A stretch of 64,000 bases of DNA from Microglena sp. YARC (lineage: Eukaryota; Chlorophyta; Chlorophyceae; Chlamydomonadales; Chlamydomonadaceae), in contig CM039462.1 in the NCBI GenBank assembly GCA_022414725.1, positions 42,868,060-42,932,059 on the forward strand. Reading direction: 5' to 3'. The translations under genes and the position numbers were made by a program. A model generated the notes under the pieces. It did not search any database. It saw nothing but the letters and a program-made list of their open reading frames with translations, and was not told the origin of the DNA. Each line of letters starts with the position of its first letter. Within the stretch, counting starts at the first letter, position 1. Below, one piece after another: positions 44,857 through 55,914 of the stretch.

Positions 44857-45017
44857 CTCTACCTGTTGGGATCCAAAGACATTGCTGTGAAGCCTAGCCA
44901 CATGTTAGCATGTTCACATTCACATTCTGCAGATCCAAGGAAAATAAAAATACTATTTCATCCCCACCTCACGTAGTAAACTAAGGTACAAATGCATCAG
45001 CTGATCTGGCAACCGAG

Positions 45018-45080
45018 AACTTGGACTTGGTTACATGGCTCCAGCTTTCAGGCCGCTTACCGGCAGTATCATAATCAATT
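45018..45080 (+). repeat. Dispersed repeat DR3
   Basis: AACTTGGACTTGGTTACATG, GCTCCAGC and TTTCAGGCCGCTTACCGGCA match the DR3 family. Confidence 0.65.
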
Positions 45081-45409
45081 CAAAAGTTCATCATAAAAAA
45101 ATATAAGCCTGGAGTAGAAAGAGTGACGAGTGCGCAAGACATGTTGCCTGATTTGTGGTGATCAGCGGCCCTCCTCCTCGGAGTGATCGCCTTGAACTTG
45201 GTTACAAACCTTACGTGATCAATGGCCCTCCTCCATGCAGTGATGGCCAGCTCATCGTGTCCACTCATGGATCATGACTACCTAGGCCTCCGTGCTGGGG
45301 AGACGGGAGGGGGGTACTGTCTGAGTCAACATGACCGTACTTCTAACCGTTTCTCTGCATCTAGCCCCAAGTCGCCAATGATGACACCCAACAGGAGGTT
45401 ACCTCGTTC

Positions 45410-45610
45410 AGTGGGGGGGGGGGGGGGGGGGGGGGGGCACCCGACACATTAACTTGTATCTTTCTCTCTTTGATCCCAACGCAGTAGCTTGTTGGCAGCT
45501 CCCTGAGCCAGCCATGGTGCCTACAGCTGGAAAGCTGGCTGCGATAGCTTCCAAGTGCAATTGCTTGCTTTTGTTTGGCTGAATAGCCAGCCATCGGAGC
45601 TGTTAGTGAC
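45410..45610 (+). repeat. Poly(G) run of about 24 and a partial MITE (copy 6)
   Basis: The poly(G) run lies at 45413-45437. A decayed MITE follows at 45484-45605 (AGCTTGTTGGCAGCTCCCTG, then TTGGCTGAATAGCCAGCCAT and GGAGCTGTTAG). Confidence 0.65.
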
Positions 45611-45751
45611 TTGCCATAAAATCAGTGTGCTGTAGGTTATTACAAACTTATGTTTTTACATGACAGCAAGTAATTTGGAGCCCATCTACGTGAATCACTA
45701 AAAAATAAGAACTCGTTAAGCCTGGAGATCCAAAGTTGCGTGCCAGACTTG

Positions 45752-45815
45752 GACTTGGACTTGGTTACCTAGCTTCAGCCAGTAATTTGGCTGCTTGCCG
45801 TGCTGCATGCCGTGC
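45752..45815 (+). repeat. Dispersed repeat DR3
   Basis: GGACTTGGTTACCTAGCTTC, AGCCAGTAATTTGGCTGCTT and GCCGT match the family consensus. Confidence 0.65.
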
Positions 45816-46291
45816 CGCGAGCATGTAATTTAACTAAGACTTAAATACGACCCCCTTTTACGCATTTCACTATACCCAAAACGGCAAAATGTAGTACCCT
45901 GTGCCGCATGTTGCTAAGGTTACACTCCGCACCCGGACAGGCTGCCTCCAGGCAGCCCCCAGCGCCAGGCCACTGTTTTTGTTCAACGATACCTTGCATA
46001 GAGACGCATGGGTCTGGCTTAAATAGTCACAAATGCCCTCAATTTGCGACGCGTCGCAAAAACAAATGCCCCAGGCAGAGTGTGCATGCATGGTGATGTA
46101 GTGTATCAGTGTGTACGCATTTAGAGTGCATACATGGTTTTTCAGCTCACCGTCTTCCAATTTCAATTCCCTTAGCTCCACAGAAACTAGGGAGCATAGA
46201 CAGGGGATTAGACAGTTTAAAACTTGTCTTGGTCAATGTGTATGCTAGATCAAGGTAGCCAATTCATGATGCTACAATGCAGTTTACACTG

Positions 46292-46470
46292 TTTGTTTTT
46301 AGGGCTGCGCGGAACAGCTTCTCGGTAGCTCCTTCCCCCAGTCCTTGGTCCGAACCTGGAGCTAGCTAGTGCGTATATAAGCTAACATGACGGGCATTCC
46401 TATGTCGCTGAAAGCTTTGGGCTTGACCGAGTAGCTGGCTAATGGAGCTGACTGGAAGCTGCCATGCGAA
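46292..46470 (+). mobile_element. MITE family M, copy 7 (divergent subtype)
   Basis: Starts GGAACAGCTTCTCGGTAGCTC and ends CTAATGGAGCTGACTGGAAG, CTGCCATGCG. Copy 10 at 56257 shares this subtype's interior (GGGCATTCCTATG, AGCTGAGAGCAATGGGCTTG). Confidence 0.65.
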
Positions 46471-47014
46471 GCCCAAATTAAACAGTGACTTTGTACCAGG
46501 GTGTATGTTAGCATCAGGTGACCTGTTCAATTATGTTATTTGACTTGTGACCTAGAAGAAAACATGTGTGGCACGGCAGTATACACTGTCGAATACATAT
46601 ACTGCAGTACATAGCATGCATTGTTGTCATCTTTTTTTCCGAATTCGATTGAGAATGGAGAAGGAGGATATTGAGGTGGATACTAATGTATAGATGACAG
46701 CTATGTATTGTGTGTGAATGTGCTGTTGGGGTAGCTCAATATGATTCGGGGGTCAAGTGTACATATATTTCTCAAACTTTCTTGGGCGGCTACAGGCTGC
46801 CACTAGGTTGAAAGCTCAGTTATGTGGCTTAGTTGCCCTCTCCTTGTCATCTTGGAAGTTGTTTTTGATATATTAAAGTGAGCCAAGTGCCTAGAGCCTG
46901 CATTGCTAAACCTGGACTGTAATTTACTGCCCCCTATTTGCTTTGCTCCTTCGCTTCATTGCTTTGTTTTTGCTCAAATAAGCCCATTATTTTAAAGCTA
47001 AAATCAATCCCGTT

Positions 47015-47190
47015 TCGACGAATGGTTCAATGGTTAATCATGTGTTGAACTGACGAAGGAGCTGGGTTCGAATACCTTCGTGATTGCTGTCAACCGCCAT
47101 GGTAGCTTTGTCCAGGTTAAGTAGCAGCCCGTTATCTACCGCCATACGATGGGGCTCCCTAAATATCCCGCCCCACAAGAGATTCTCATT
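47015..47190 (+). mobile_element. tRNA-derived SINE, copy 1
   Basis: The head has perfect pol III internal boxes: A box TGGTTCAATGG at 47023-47033 and B box GGTTCGAATAC at 47065-47075, spaced as in a tRNA. The head does not fold into a good cloverleaf, so it is a tRNA relic. The body reads GTCAACCGCCATGGTAGCTT, TGTCCAGGTTAAG, GGGGCTCCCTAAATA and CCGCCCCAC, ending near TCTCATTA. The same head-body order occurs on the minus strand at 57975-58172. Confidence 0.65.
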
Positions 47191-47848
47191 ACCGCCCCTC
47201 CATGGGTAGCGACTTCGGTACATCAGCCGTACTGCTGGTGCGCCAAACGGATGCGCTAGGGAACCTAAGGGTTCGCCCTATAAATTGCATTTGGACCGCA
47301 CCAACTGACGTTTGTAAACGGCAGGCAGCTCGATAAACTCGCAAATCTAGTCACCTCTACTCCGACTCAAAGCAAATTCCAGACAAGTTGTATTTGCAGT
47401 CACGCCACCTCATCTTACAGGTACATTTAAGTCAAACTGCGCCCCAAACCACTTGACGTTAGGATTCGGCAGTCAAGTCACCTCGAAGGAGACTGGCTAG
47501 TCACAGCCGGAGGGTGCGCAGTCCCAGTTTATGAAGTAACGCGCAACTGTATACCAAAGCGCGGTAAACGAGACATACGTTCCGCAAGAACAGCCACGAG
47601 CGAGCGAGGCCAGCAACAAGGTTACGCACACCGCACACCAAACAACCCTAGCTCCCCATCCCCAGCGGATCCCCATACCTAACACGAGGGCAGCAACAAG
47701 GTTACACACACTGCACACAAAACAACCCTAGCTACTGCCCCTTCATGGTTACAGCGAGGCTACCCATCCCCATCCCCAGCCACCAGCGGATCCCTTGGTC
47801 AAATTGGTCCAATCCAACACAAGGGCGGTCACGCCCTTGTTACAAGCT
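47189..47848 (+). repeat. Inverted repeat pair, left copy (about 0.65 kb)
   Basis: The stretch from TTACCGCCCCTCCATGGGTA to GGGCGGTCACGCCCTTGTTA matches, in reverse complement, the stretch 50633-51242. It carries an internal duplication of about 100 bp (CAGCAACAAGGTTACGCACA, then CAAACAACCCTAGCT) at 47608-47655 and 47692-47733. The outer end is a near-palindrome (AACAAGGGCG and CGCCCTTGT). Confidence 0.8.
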
Positions 47849-47954
47849 ACAGAATGGTCGGATATTTGGAAGAACCCCCGGGGGTAAGTGGAGCGGGCTT
47901 GTCTTAGCTCAACAATGGTCTGTCTATGAGTCCATGAGCGAGTGCAGTTAATGA

Positions 47955-48025
47955 AGTGCTCCAACTTGAACTTGGTTATATGGCTCCAGCCAACAATTGC
48001 ACGCCGTCTTAGGCAGTAAAACAAA
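47955..48025 (+). repeat. Dispersed repeat DR3
   Basis: AACTTGAACTTGGTTATATG, GCTCCAGCCAACAATTGC and GCCGTCTTAGGCAGTA match the family. Confidence 0.65.
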
Positions 48026-48079
48026 AACCAGGGGGAAGTGTGACGTACTGACGTGAACAAATCATTGTTATGTGATGCT

Positions 48080-48395
48080 TAGCGCCTCTACCCCCTAAAT
48101 TAGGGGTGCTGGCTGGCAGAGGGGCTTTACCGCTCTACCCCCTAAATAAGGGGTGCTGGCTGGCAGAGGAGCCACCCACTAAATCATGGGTTCTGGGCTG
48201 GTCGAGGGGGTACCCAGTTACCCACTAGATTCAGGGTGCTCGTTGGTAGAGGCGCTATACCCACTAAATTAGGGGTGCTTGATGGCAAAAGCGCTATACC
48301 CAGTTACCCACTAAATTGAGGGCGCTTGTTGGCAGAGGGGTTACATCCACTTCATTAGGGGTGCTTGCTAGCAGAGGCGCTATACCGTATGCGCC
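48080..48395 (+). repeat. Tandem repeat of about 43 bp, 7 copies (more at 48905-48985)
   Basis: Units contain ACCCACTAAATTAGGGGTGC, TTGCTGGCAGAGGCGCTAT. Two further copies lie at 48908-48985. Confidence 0.85.
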
Positions 48396-48504
48396 TTGAG
48401 TAATGGCAAACGGTTTGGCAAACGACCCTTTGCCAACCCGGATTAGGGATCCAGCTTGAGACCACTCCAGGTGGTTGGCCTTTGCCAAGTTACGGTTACC
48501 ATGG

Positions 48505-48740
48505 TACTCTGTCTACTAAGCCCTAGCAAGTTAAATGTTCCTGATTTTAATTGCTACATGGTTTTATTTTTAGCAAGCTTGGGCAGACTACTTTGTAAAC
48601 ACGTACATGGCTCCAGCCGCCAATTTGGATGGCTGGAGCCATGTACTGGTCTGGCTACTAAGCCCTAGCAAGTTTAATGCTCCTGATTTGAATTGTAACA
48701 TGGTTTTACAGCAAGCTTGGGCAGACTACTTGGTGAACAT
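48505..48740 (+). repeat. Tandem duplication of about 145 bp with a DR3 piece between
   Basis: TACTAAGCCCTAGCAAGTT, CCTGATTT, AATTG and AGCAAGCTTGGGCAGACTAC occur in both copies. Between them a DR3 fragment forms an inverted repeat (ATGGCTCCAGCC, then GGCTGGAGCCAT). Confidence 0.75.
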
Positions 48741-48984
48741 GTAACAAGGAAATGTAACAATAACATGAGACCCTTTGCCAACTATATTTCAAGTCTGAGC
48801 TTGATTCAGTCAAAGCCATAGACTCCTTTGCCAAGTTAGTTTCGCCATGCTTTTCTGAGACCCACTTAAAGTATTGGCAAATGTCATTTCTCCCCTAAAG
48901 GCGCGTATAGTACCCACTAAATTAGGGGCACTTGCTAGTAGAGGGGCGCTACCCACTGAATTAGCGGTCCTTGCTGGTCGCAAT

Positions 48985-50445
48985 TCCGTATGTTAAAAAT
49001 TAGTGGTAATCGACGTCATAACTATTAACTAAGTAGGTCCCTTGTCGAGTAACCTAGGACGTGTCTCTACGAGTTTTGGCCTTCCCCGGATTGGGGTTCG
49101 GGGATCTACCTGGCAGCGATTTTTCATCTACGTTGACGCTTCGTGTCGCACTTTCCAGATGACATTTCGCTACTACTACACCAAGCCGTCTAAAGTTTGT
49201 TAGACCAGGCCGGACCAGGGATGACCTGTCGCCGACCTGGATTGCCGGATCCCCTCGTGCAGGTGGCACGGCTTGACCACGGGATAGATTCGCCACGTTG
49301 GCAGGCTTGGGAGGTATTATCGCGGAGCATAAGCGCGCGCGGGCGTCCGTTCTGCCTGTGCGGTGCGCATTACCCGTATTTCCGCAGTTCCGCAGCAATG
49401 AATGCTCCCGATTGACGGTTACCGATTAACAGTTCGAGAGATCATTGGACGCAGAGGGAGATCGAGGTCTCTTGGGTAGTGCTGTCGTTTTGGCTGTTCG
49501 TTAGGAAAATCACGCAGGCTGATACGTACAGTCAAATAAAACGGTTTGAGAACCAATTGATCGGAGTTGGATGGAGATGAGAAGGAGAATGAAATATCAA
49601 ATATCGTAATAGATTATAGAGTACCCCGGGATGCGTACAGGCGAATATCGCTACAACCAGCTTCTTCAGCTTCATAAACGTTGCAGTGCGCTGGCAGCAG
49701 ACGCAGACGTCACCTAACGTGGTAAGATCTATAAGTAGTGAAAAGTTAGTAGTAAGTACACTCTATTCGTTGGGCAAAGTTTCGTCGGGTAAACTTGATA
49801 CACTCAATGTTTTTACAGGGTTTTTACCTCCGTTTTTATCCTCCTGATTTCCCCCACCTGCTTTTACCCTCTGGTTTTTACCTCCCCAAATGTTGCACCT
49901 GACCATCGCGCTGCTAGGTACCTAACATTTAGGTCATTTGATAAACACTGGCTGTGTAGCCCCCCACCCCACCCCCCCCACCCCCCCATCCCGACCCACC
50001 CCAACGCTAGTCTCCGCGGCCACGTACGTGCCGATTGTCGCTGAAGCCTCGAGTCAGTCAGCCTCGAGTGTATCGGGACGTCCGACCGATTTTCAGTTGG
50101 TCGGCCGTAATCATGCACCTCGGATCGAGGAGGTGCGTAGCTACCATCCCTGATTGAATTTCGGATCGGTGCGTTTTCATCGTTCTCCTCGAGTTGGAAC
50201 TCAGTTATTACTTTTGTAAGCGAATTGTCCATGCTCTCACCCAAGTTTGGTCTCATCGCCGCGCAAGGGCACACCTTTAATTGGTGAGTTCATCATTATC
50301 GTCACTACGTCATTGACATGCCATAGTTGACTTGAAACCATGTTGACCAACCATCCTCACATAATCAACAGAGTGTAGATAGATGCACATCAACCATCGG
50401 AATGGTAGCCGTCTATATTCAAGCTACCCTATTGACATGGTTGTT
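48985..50445. other. No gene recognised
   Basis: Unique-looking sequence. It has a C-rich stretch at 49965-49995 and a short inverted repeat around 50040-50160 built on TCGAG words. Open frames of 114 codons (49054-49398, minus) and 136 codons (49864-50274, minus) show no known domain. Confidence 0.5.
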
Positions 50446-50449
50446 CTTT

Positions 50450-50635
50450 TTGGCTTTTCATCGTAGCTTCTAGGCAGCTCCCTGAGCCGGCCACTGGGCT
50501 GCACTGAACTATCTAGTTCAGCACTTCTGGACAGCTGATTATGACAGCATCAAGGTGCTCGAGGTTGTGTCAGGTTTGGCTGAATAGCCAGTCAGGGAGC
50601 TGCCTAGAAGCTGCTGCTCGTAGCTGAAAAGAAAC
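50450..50635 (+). mobile_element. MITE family M, copy 8
   Basis: Best-preserved copy: TCGTAGCTTCTAGGCAGCTC at the left, GAGCTGCCTAGAAGCTGCTG, CTCGTAGCTGAAAAG at the right, and GAGCCGGCCACTGGGCTGCA inside. It abuts the right copy of the inverted repeat and is almost identical to copy 9. Confidence 0.85.
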
Positions 50636-51242
50636 AAGGGCGTGACCGCCCTTGTGTTGGATTGGACCAATTGGACCAAGGGATACGCTGGTGGCTGGGG
50701 AAGGGGATGGGTAGCCTCGCTGTAACCATGGAGGGGCGGTAACTAGGGTTGTTTTGTGTGCGATGTGCGGTGTGTGTAACCTTGTTGCTGCCCTCGTGGC
50801 TGTTCTCGGCTGTTCTTGCGGAATGTGTGTCTCGTATACCGCGCTTTGGTACACAGTTGCGCGTTACCTCATAAACTGGGGCTGTACACCCTCCGGCTGT
50901 GACTAGGCAGTCTCCTTCGGGATGACTTGACTGTCGAATCCCAACGTCAAGTGGTTAGGGGCGCAGTTTGACTTAAATCTACCTGGAAGATGAGGTGACG
51001 TGACTGAAAATACAACTTGTCTGAAATTTGCTTTGAGTCGGAGAATATGTGACTGTATTTGCGAGTTTATTGAGCTGCCTGCCGTTTGCAAACGTCAGTT
51101 GGTGCGGTTCAAATGCACTTTGTAGGGCAAACCCTTAGGTTCCCTAGCGCACCCGTTTGGCGCACCCGTTTCCTGCATCCGTTTTGCTCGTCCGGCAGTA
51201 CGGCTGTTGTACCGAAGTCGCTACCCATGGGGGGGCGGTAAA
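50633..51242 (-). repeat. Inverted repeat pair, right copy
   Basis: The stretch from AACAAGGGCGTGACCGCCCT to CTACCCATGGGGGGGCGGTA is the reverse complement of 47189-47848 with about 85-90% identity by eye and without the internal duplication. It lies exactly between MITE copies 8 and 9. Confidence 0.8.
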
Positions 51243-51261
51243 CACTGCTTGTAGGTTTAGC

Positions 51262-51440
51262 AGGTAAACTGCTTCTAGGCAGCTCCCTGAGCCGGCCACT
51301 GGGCTGCACTGAACTATCTAGTTCAGCACTTCTGGACAGCGGATTATGACTGCATCAAGGTGCTCGAGGTTGTGTCAGGTTTGGCTGAATAGCCAGTCCG
51401 GGAGCTGTCTAGAAGCTGCTGCTCGTAGCTGAAAAGAAAA
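51262..51440 (+). mobile_element. MITE family M, copy 9
   Basis: Nearly identical to copy 8 over about 170 bp, with only a handful of substitutions. The 17-mer AAACACTGCTTGTAGGT occurs on both sides (51241 and 51439), either a long target duplication or a slippage product. Confidence 0.8.
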
Positions 51441-52530
51441 CACTGCTTGTAGGTACCTTCCCTCCACTCGCAGTCTCACTTTTTTCATTTTGCAGCCTGT
51501 ACCTTCCCTCCACTCGCAGTCTCGTTTTTTCATTTTGCAGCCTGTACCTTCCCTCCACTTGCAGTCTCACTTTTTTCATTTTGCAGCCTGTACCTTCCAT
51601 CCACTTGCAGTCTCACGTTTTTATATTGCAGCCTGTAACTTCCCTCCATTTGCAGTCTCACTATTTTCTCATTGCAGCCTGTACCTTCACTCCACTTGCA
51701 GTCTCACTTTTTCTTATTGCAGCCTGTACCTTCCCTCCACTCGCAGTCTCACTTATTTCTCATTGCAGCCTGTACCTTCCATCCACTTGCAGTCTCACGT
51801 TTTCATATTGCAGCCTGTACCTTCCCTCCATTTGCAGTCTCGCTATTTTCTCATTGCAGCCTGTACCTTCACTCCACTTGCAGTCTCACTTTTTCTAATT
51901 GCAGCCTGAACCTTCCCTCCACTCGCAGTCTCACCTTTTCTTATTGCAGCCTGTTCCTTCCCTCCAGTTGCAGACTCACTGTTTTCTCATTGCAGCCTGT
52001 ACCTTCACTCCACTTGCAGTCTCACTTTTTCTTATTGCAGTCTGTACCTTCCCTCCACTCGCAGTCTCACTTATTTCTCATTGCAGCCTGTACCTTCCAT
52101 CCACTTGCAGTCTCACGTTTTCATATTGCAGCCTGTACCTTCCCTCCGTTTGCAGTCTCGCTATTTTCTCATTGCAGCCTGTACCTTCACTCCACTTGCA
52201 GTCTCACTTTTTCTAATTGCAGCCTGAACCTTCCCTCCACTCGCAGTCTCACCTTTTCTTATTGCAGCCTGTTCCTTCCCTCCAGTTGCAGTCTCACTGT
52301 TATCTCATTGCAGCCTGTACCTTCACTCCACTTGCAGTCTCACTTTTTCTTATTGCAGCCTGTTCCTTCCCTCCAGTTGCAGTCTCACTGTTTTCTCGTT
52401 GCAGCCTGTACCTTCACTCCACTTGCAGTCACACTTTTTTCTCATTGCAGTCTGTACTTTCCCTTTACTCGCAGTCTCACTTTTTTCCATTGCAGCCTGT
52501 ACCTTCCCTTCACTCGCAGTCTCACTTGAA
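51440..52530 (+). repeat. Array of about 46-bp units, about 23 copies, each with two splice-acceptor-like motifs
   Basis: Each unit has TTTTCTCATTGCAGCCTGTA, then CCTTCCCTCCACTTGCAGTC, then TCAC. Both GCAG sites follow a pyrimidine tract. The plus strand of the unit has no stop codon, so frames stay open for up to 285 codons, but the period is not a multiple of three and the frames rotate, so it is not a protein repeat. Blocks of about six units are themselves duplicated (51672-51898 resembles 51990-52216). Confidence 0.9.
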
Positions 52531-52725
52531 ACACCGTTTCATGTTGACTTGATCACTCTCACTTGGAACGCCGTGTGATGCTGACTTGATCACTCTCACT
52601 TGAAACACTGTTTCATGTTGACTTGATCACTCTCACTTGGAACACCGTGTGATGCTGACTTGATCACTCTCACTTGAAACACCGTTTCATGTTGACTTGA
52701 TCACTCTCACTTGGACCAATGTCTT
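52524..52725 (+). repeat. Tandem array of about 37-bp units, two alternating types
   Basis: CTCACTTGAAACACCGTTTC, ATGTTGACTTGATCACT alternates with CTCACTTGGAACGCCGTGTG, ATGCTGACTTGATCACT over five units. It starts where the 46-bp array ends, sharing TCTCACTT. Confidence 0.9.
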
Positions 52726-52754
52726 TTGATCGTGTATGAGCATGGGAAAATCTC

Positions 52755-53985
52755 TGCACCTGAACCTACAACACCAACACCTACAGCATCTTAACCACCT
52801 CACAACATCCCACAATACCCCACAACACCCCACCTTTACCTTCACCTACAACACCCCACAGCACCCACCTAAACCTACGCTTGCAACACCTCACATACAC
52901 CTACACCTACAACACCCCACCTGCACGTAAACCTACAAACCCCACAACACCACACCTACACCAACATCAGTCCACGACACCTCACATACGCCTAAACCTA
53001 CACCTACAACACCCCACAGCACCCACCTAAACCTACACCTACAACACGCCACCTACACGTACACCTACAACAACCCACAACAACCCACCTACAACAACAA
53101 CAACAGTCCACAACACCCCACCTTCAACAACAACAGTCCATAACACCTCACCTACACGTACACCTACAACAACAACAGTCCACAACACCTCACCTACGCC
53201 TACACCCACACCCACAACGCCACACCTTCACCTACACCAACAACAGTTCATAACACCCCACCTACAACTACACCTACTACAACAACAGTCCACAACACCT
53301 CACCTACGCCTACACCTACAACACCCCGCCTATATGTACACCTACCACACCCCACAACGCCCCACCTTCACCTACACCAACAACAGTTCATAACATCCCA
53401 GCTACACCTAAACCTACAACACCCCACAACACCCCACTTACACCTGCATCTACTACACCCCACAGCACCCCACTTACACCTACACCTAAACCTACAACAC
53501 ACCACAACACCCCACCTACACCTACACCAGAACCTACAGCACCCCACCTAAACCTTCACCTACAACACCCCACAACACCCCACCTTCACCTACAACACCC
53601 AACAGCACCCCGCCTACTCCTTCACCTACAACACCCCACAACGCCCCACCTACACCTACAACACCCTACAGCACCCCGCCTACTCCTTCACCTACAACAC
53701 CCACAACGCCCCACCTACACCTTCAACACCCTACAACACCCCGCCTTCTCCTTCACCTACAACACCCCACAACGCCCCACCTACACCTACAACACCCTAC
53801 AGCACCCCGCCTACTCCTTCACCTACAACACCCACAACGCCCCACCTACACCTTCAACACCCTACAACACCCCGCCTTCTCCTTCACCTACAACACCCCA
53901 CAACGCCCCACCTACACCTACAACACCCTACAGCACCCCGCCTACTCCTTCACCTTCATAGCCCCTCAACACCACACACATCAAC
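52755..53985 (+). repeat. CACCTACA/ACACCCCA minisatellite
   Basis: Words ACACCTACAACACCCCAC and ACAACGCCCCACCTACAC repeat for about 1.2 kb. A higher-order unit of about 125 bp (CCCGCCTACTCCTTCACC, then TACAACACCC) is repeated three times in 53600-53950. It probably occupies the intron before the ankyrin-RING exon. Confidence 0.85.
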
Positions 53986-53989
53986 GCAG

Positions 53990-55579
53990 GAAGTAGCTGA
54001 TGAACTTATTGGGTCAGCTGAAAGTGCTGATGTTAGCGAGGTGGCCTCTCTATTGGAAACAAAAGCCAATGAGTTGCCAAGGTTACAGCACCCCTCTGCA
54101 TGAGGCTGCAACATATGGACAGACAGACTATGTCAAGTCTCTCTTTGACATATGGACAGACAGACTATGTCAAATCAAATCAAATTGCAACATATGGACA
54201 GGCAGACTATGTCAAGTCTCTCTTTGACAGCGGCACTGATGTGGACGCTAAGGGTGGCCAGGGCAATACTCTTTTGCATGGTGCTGCATACAATTGGCAC
54301 GTTGAGTGTATCAAGGCTCTCGCTGATAGTGGCGCTGAGGTGAACGTAAAGGATAGCGAGGGCAGCACTCCATTGCATGCTGCTGCAAAGAATGTGCAGG
54401 TGGAGTGTATCAAGGCTCTGGTTGACAGCGGCGCTGAGGTGAACGTAAAGGATTGTGAGGGCAGCACTCCATTACATGATGCTGCAAGGAATGAGCAGGT
54501 GGAGTGTATCAAGGCTCTTCTTGCCATCGGCGCTGAGGCGACCATACAGGATTCTGGTGGGCAGACAGCTCTAGATAAATCGCTGCAACTTAGCTGCCAA
54601 GATGCTGCTAATGTCATTCGCAATCACACTGACAGGAGGTCCAATACTATTGACTACCAACGCGAGGAGCAACGGCCTGCTAAAATCTCAAGTATGAATC
54701 TGCATATTCAGAATATGAATTTGACTGCACAGCTAGCATCAGTAAGAGCAAGGAATGATGCGTATGAGGTGCAGATAGTAGAGGGGATCAAGGCTCGCCT
54801 AGACAGCGACGCTGAGTCGCCCTGCAATGCTAATGCCATCCGAAATCACACGGAAAGGAGTGATGAGAATGAGGTGGGCATGCCTTGCATGATAGGCGAG
54901 GGTGTCAGCAATCACACGGAAAGGAGTGATGAGAATGAGGTGGGCATGCCTTGCATGATAGGCGACGGTGTCCGCAATCACACGGAAAGGAGTGATGAGA
55001 ATGAGGTGGGCATGCCTTGCATGATAAGTGAGGGTGATGACACAGCATCCCAAGACCTTGACAGCAACGCTGAGTCGAGCATAAAGGGTTCTGGTGGGAA
55101 GACAGCACTAGATAACTCGATGCATAGCTACTCCACCACCACCACCACCACCACCACTACACCCATGGGAAGCGGTGAACCGTGAGCCAACTACCACCGC
55201 CACTGTTCAACCTAGTCATCAAGACGTTGCTAATGCCATCCGCAATCACACGGAAAGGAGTGATGAGAATGTGGTGGACATGGCTTGCATGACGGGAGAG
55301 AGTGATATCATAGCATCCCAAGACCTTGAAACATTGGAGCCCTTGTTGGCCAAGGTGGAACTGAAATGCCTTAGGAATGCAGTGCTTGAAAAGCGTGTGC
55401 AGAAGGAGGTTGATGAAGCGCGCAAGGTGGCTACTGAGTGTGGTGTATGCCTATCTTCCACTAAGGACACTTGCTTGCATCCTTGTGGCCATACCTTGTG
55501 TCGACCTTGCTCAGACATCATCCAAATCTGCCTGATCTGCCGCCAGACAATAGCAGAGAGGAGACGGGTGTTTCTTTAG
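53990..55579 (+). CDS. Ankyrin-repeat RING E3 ubiquitin ligase (partial, two or three frame breaks)
   Basis: The exon opens after CAACGCAG (EVADELIGSAESADVSEVAS). It shifts frame near 54080, then encodes about four ankyrin repeats: YSTPLHEAA, NTLLHGAA, GSTPLHAAAKNVQVECIKAL and GSTPLHDAA with ALLAIGAEATIQD. A serine-rich region follows with three and a half copies of a 21-residue unit (NHTERSDENEVGMPCMIG), then a (CCA)n stretch where the frame shifts again at about 55140-55190. The last part is a C3HC4 RING (CGVCLSS, CLHPCGHTLCRPC, CLICRQTI), ending VFL and TAG at 55577. At 54120-54210 a 24-bp segment (ATATGGACAGACAGACTATG) is triplicated inside the first repeat and disturbs it. The likely role is substrate capture by ankyrins and ubiquitin transfer by RING. 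The upstream part is unseen. Confidence 0.7.
54840..55035 (+). repeat. 63-bp coding tandem repeat in the ankyrin-RING gene
   Basis: Three nearly identical units (AATCACACGGAAAGGAGTGA, TGAGAATGAGGTGGGCATGC) lie in frame; a fourth diverged unit is at 55243-55305. Nucleotide identity is nearly complete, so the expansion is recent. Confidence 0.9.
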
Positions 55580-55664
55580 CCATAGCTTTGTTGCAGAGCA
55601 TTGCTTCGGTTGTGGCAGTATATTGAAAAATGGGAATTCTTACGCCTTGCAACGGGGAGTAAGA

Positions 55665-55835
55665 ATGAAGAAACCTTCCCGTTCGCTTGCACGGGGGAAT
55701 GTTACTGCATGTTTTGCTTTCACAGACCGCTACTGCGCCCGAGCTCAGACTACCGCACGACAGCAGGGAGGAAAGTTCTCGGCCTCTTTCACGGCGTCAG
55801 GTCGGCACTCGTGAACCTAGCAAGAAGTTCGAGCC
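55665..55835 (-). repeat. Dispersed repeat DR5 (reverse)
   Basis: The reverse complement of GCGCCCGAGCTCAGACTACC, CAGCAGGGAGGAAAGTTCTC matches 61500-61560 (GTAGAGAACTTCCCTCCGTG, GGTAATCCAAGCTCAGGCGC) at about 80%. Confidence 0.55.
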
Positions 55836-55914
55836 CCCCACCTGTCAGTCAAAGTTGGTACTGCTGTACCTACCAAGCCTGAGCTCTGATTGGTGGCGGG
55901 ATGTATGTATGTAT

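Noticed and set aside
49054..50274. Minus-strand frames of 114 and 136 codons
   Set aside because: No recognisable motif, no splice support, and composition like the surrounding sequence.
51241..51456. 17-bp target-site duplication around MITE copy 9
   Set aside because: Such a length is unusual for DNA transposons, and the left flank includes part of the inverted repeat unit. Slippage or local duplication is as likely, so no target duplication is claimed.
51672..52529. 285-codon open frame as a repeat protein
   Set aside because: The unit is about 46 bp, not a multiple of three, so the peptide changes frame each unit. It is open only because the unit has no plus-strand stop.
54799..55053. 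Minus-strand frame with HARHAHLILITPF repeats
   Set aside because: Antisense shadow of the 63-bp coding repeat of the ankyrin-RING gene.
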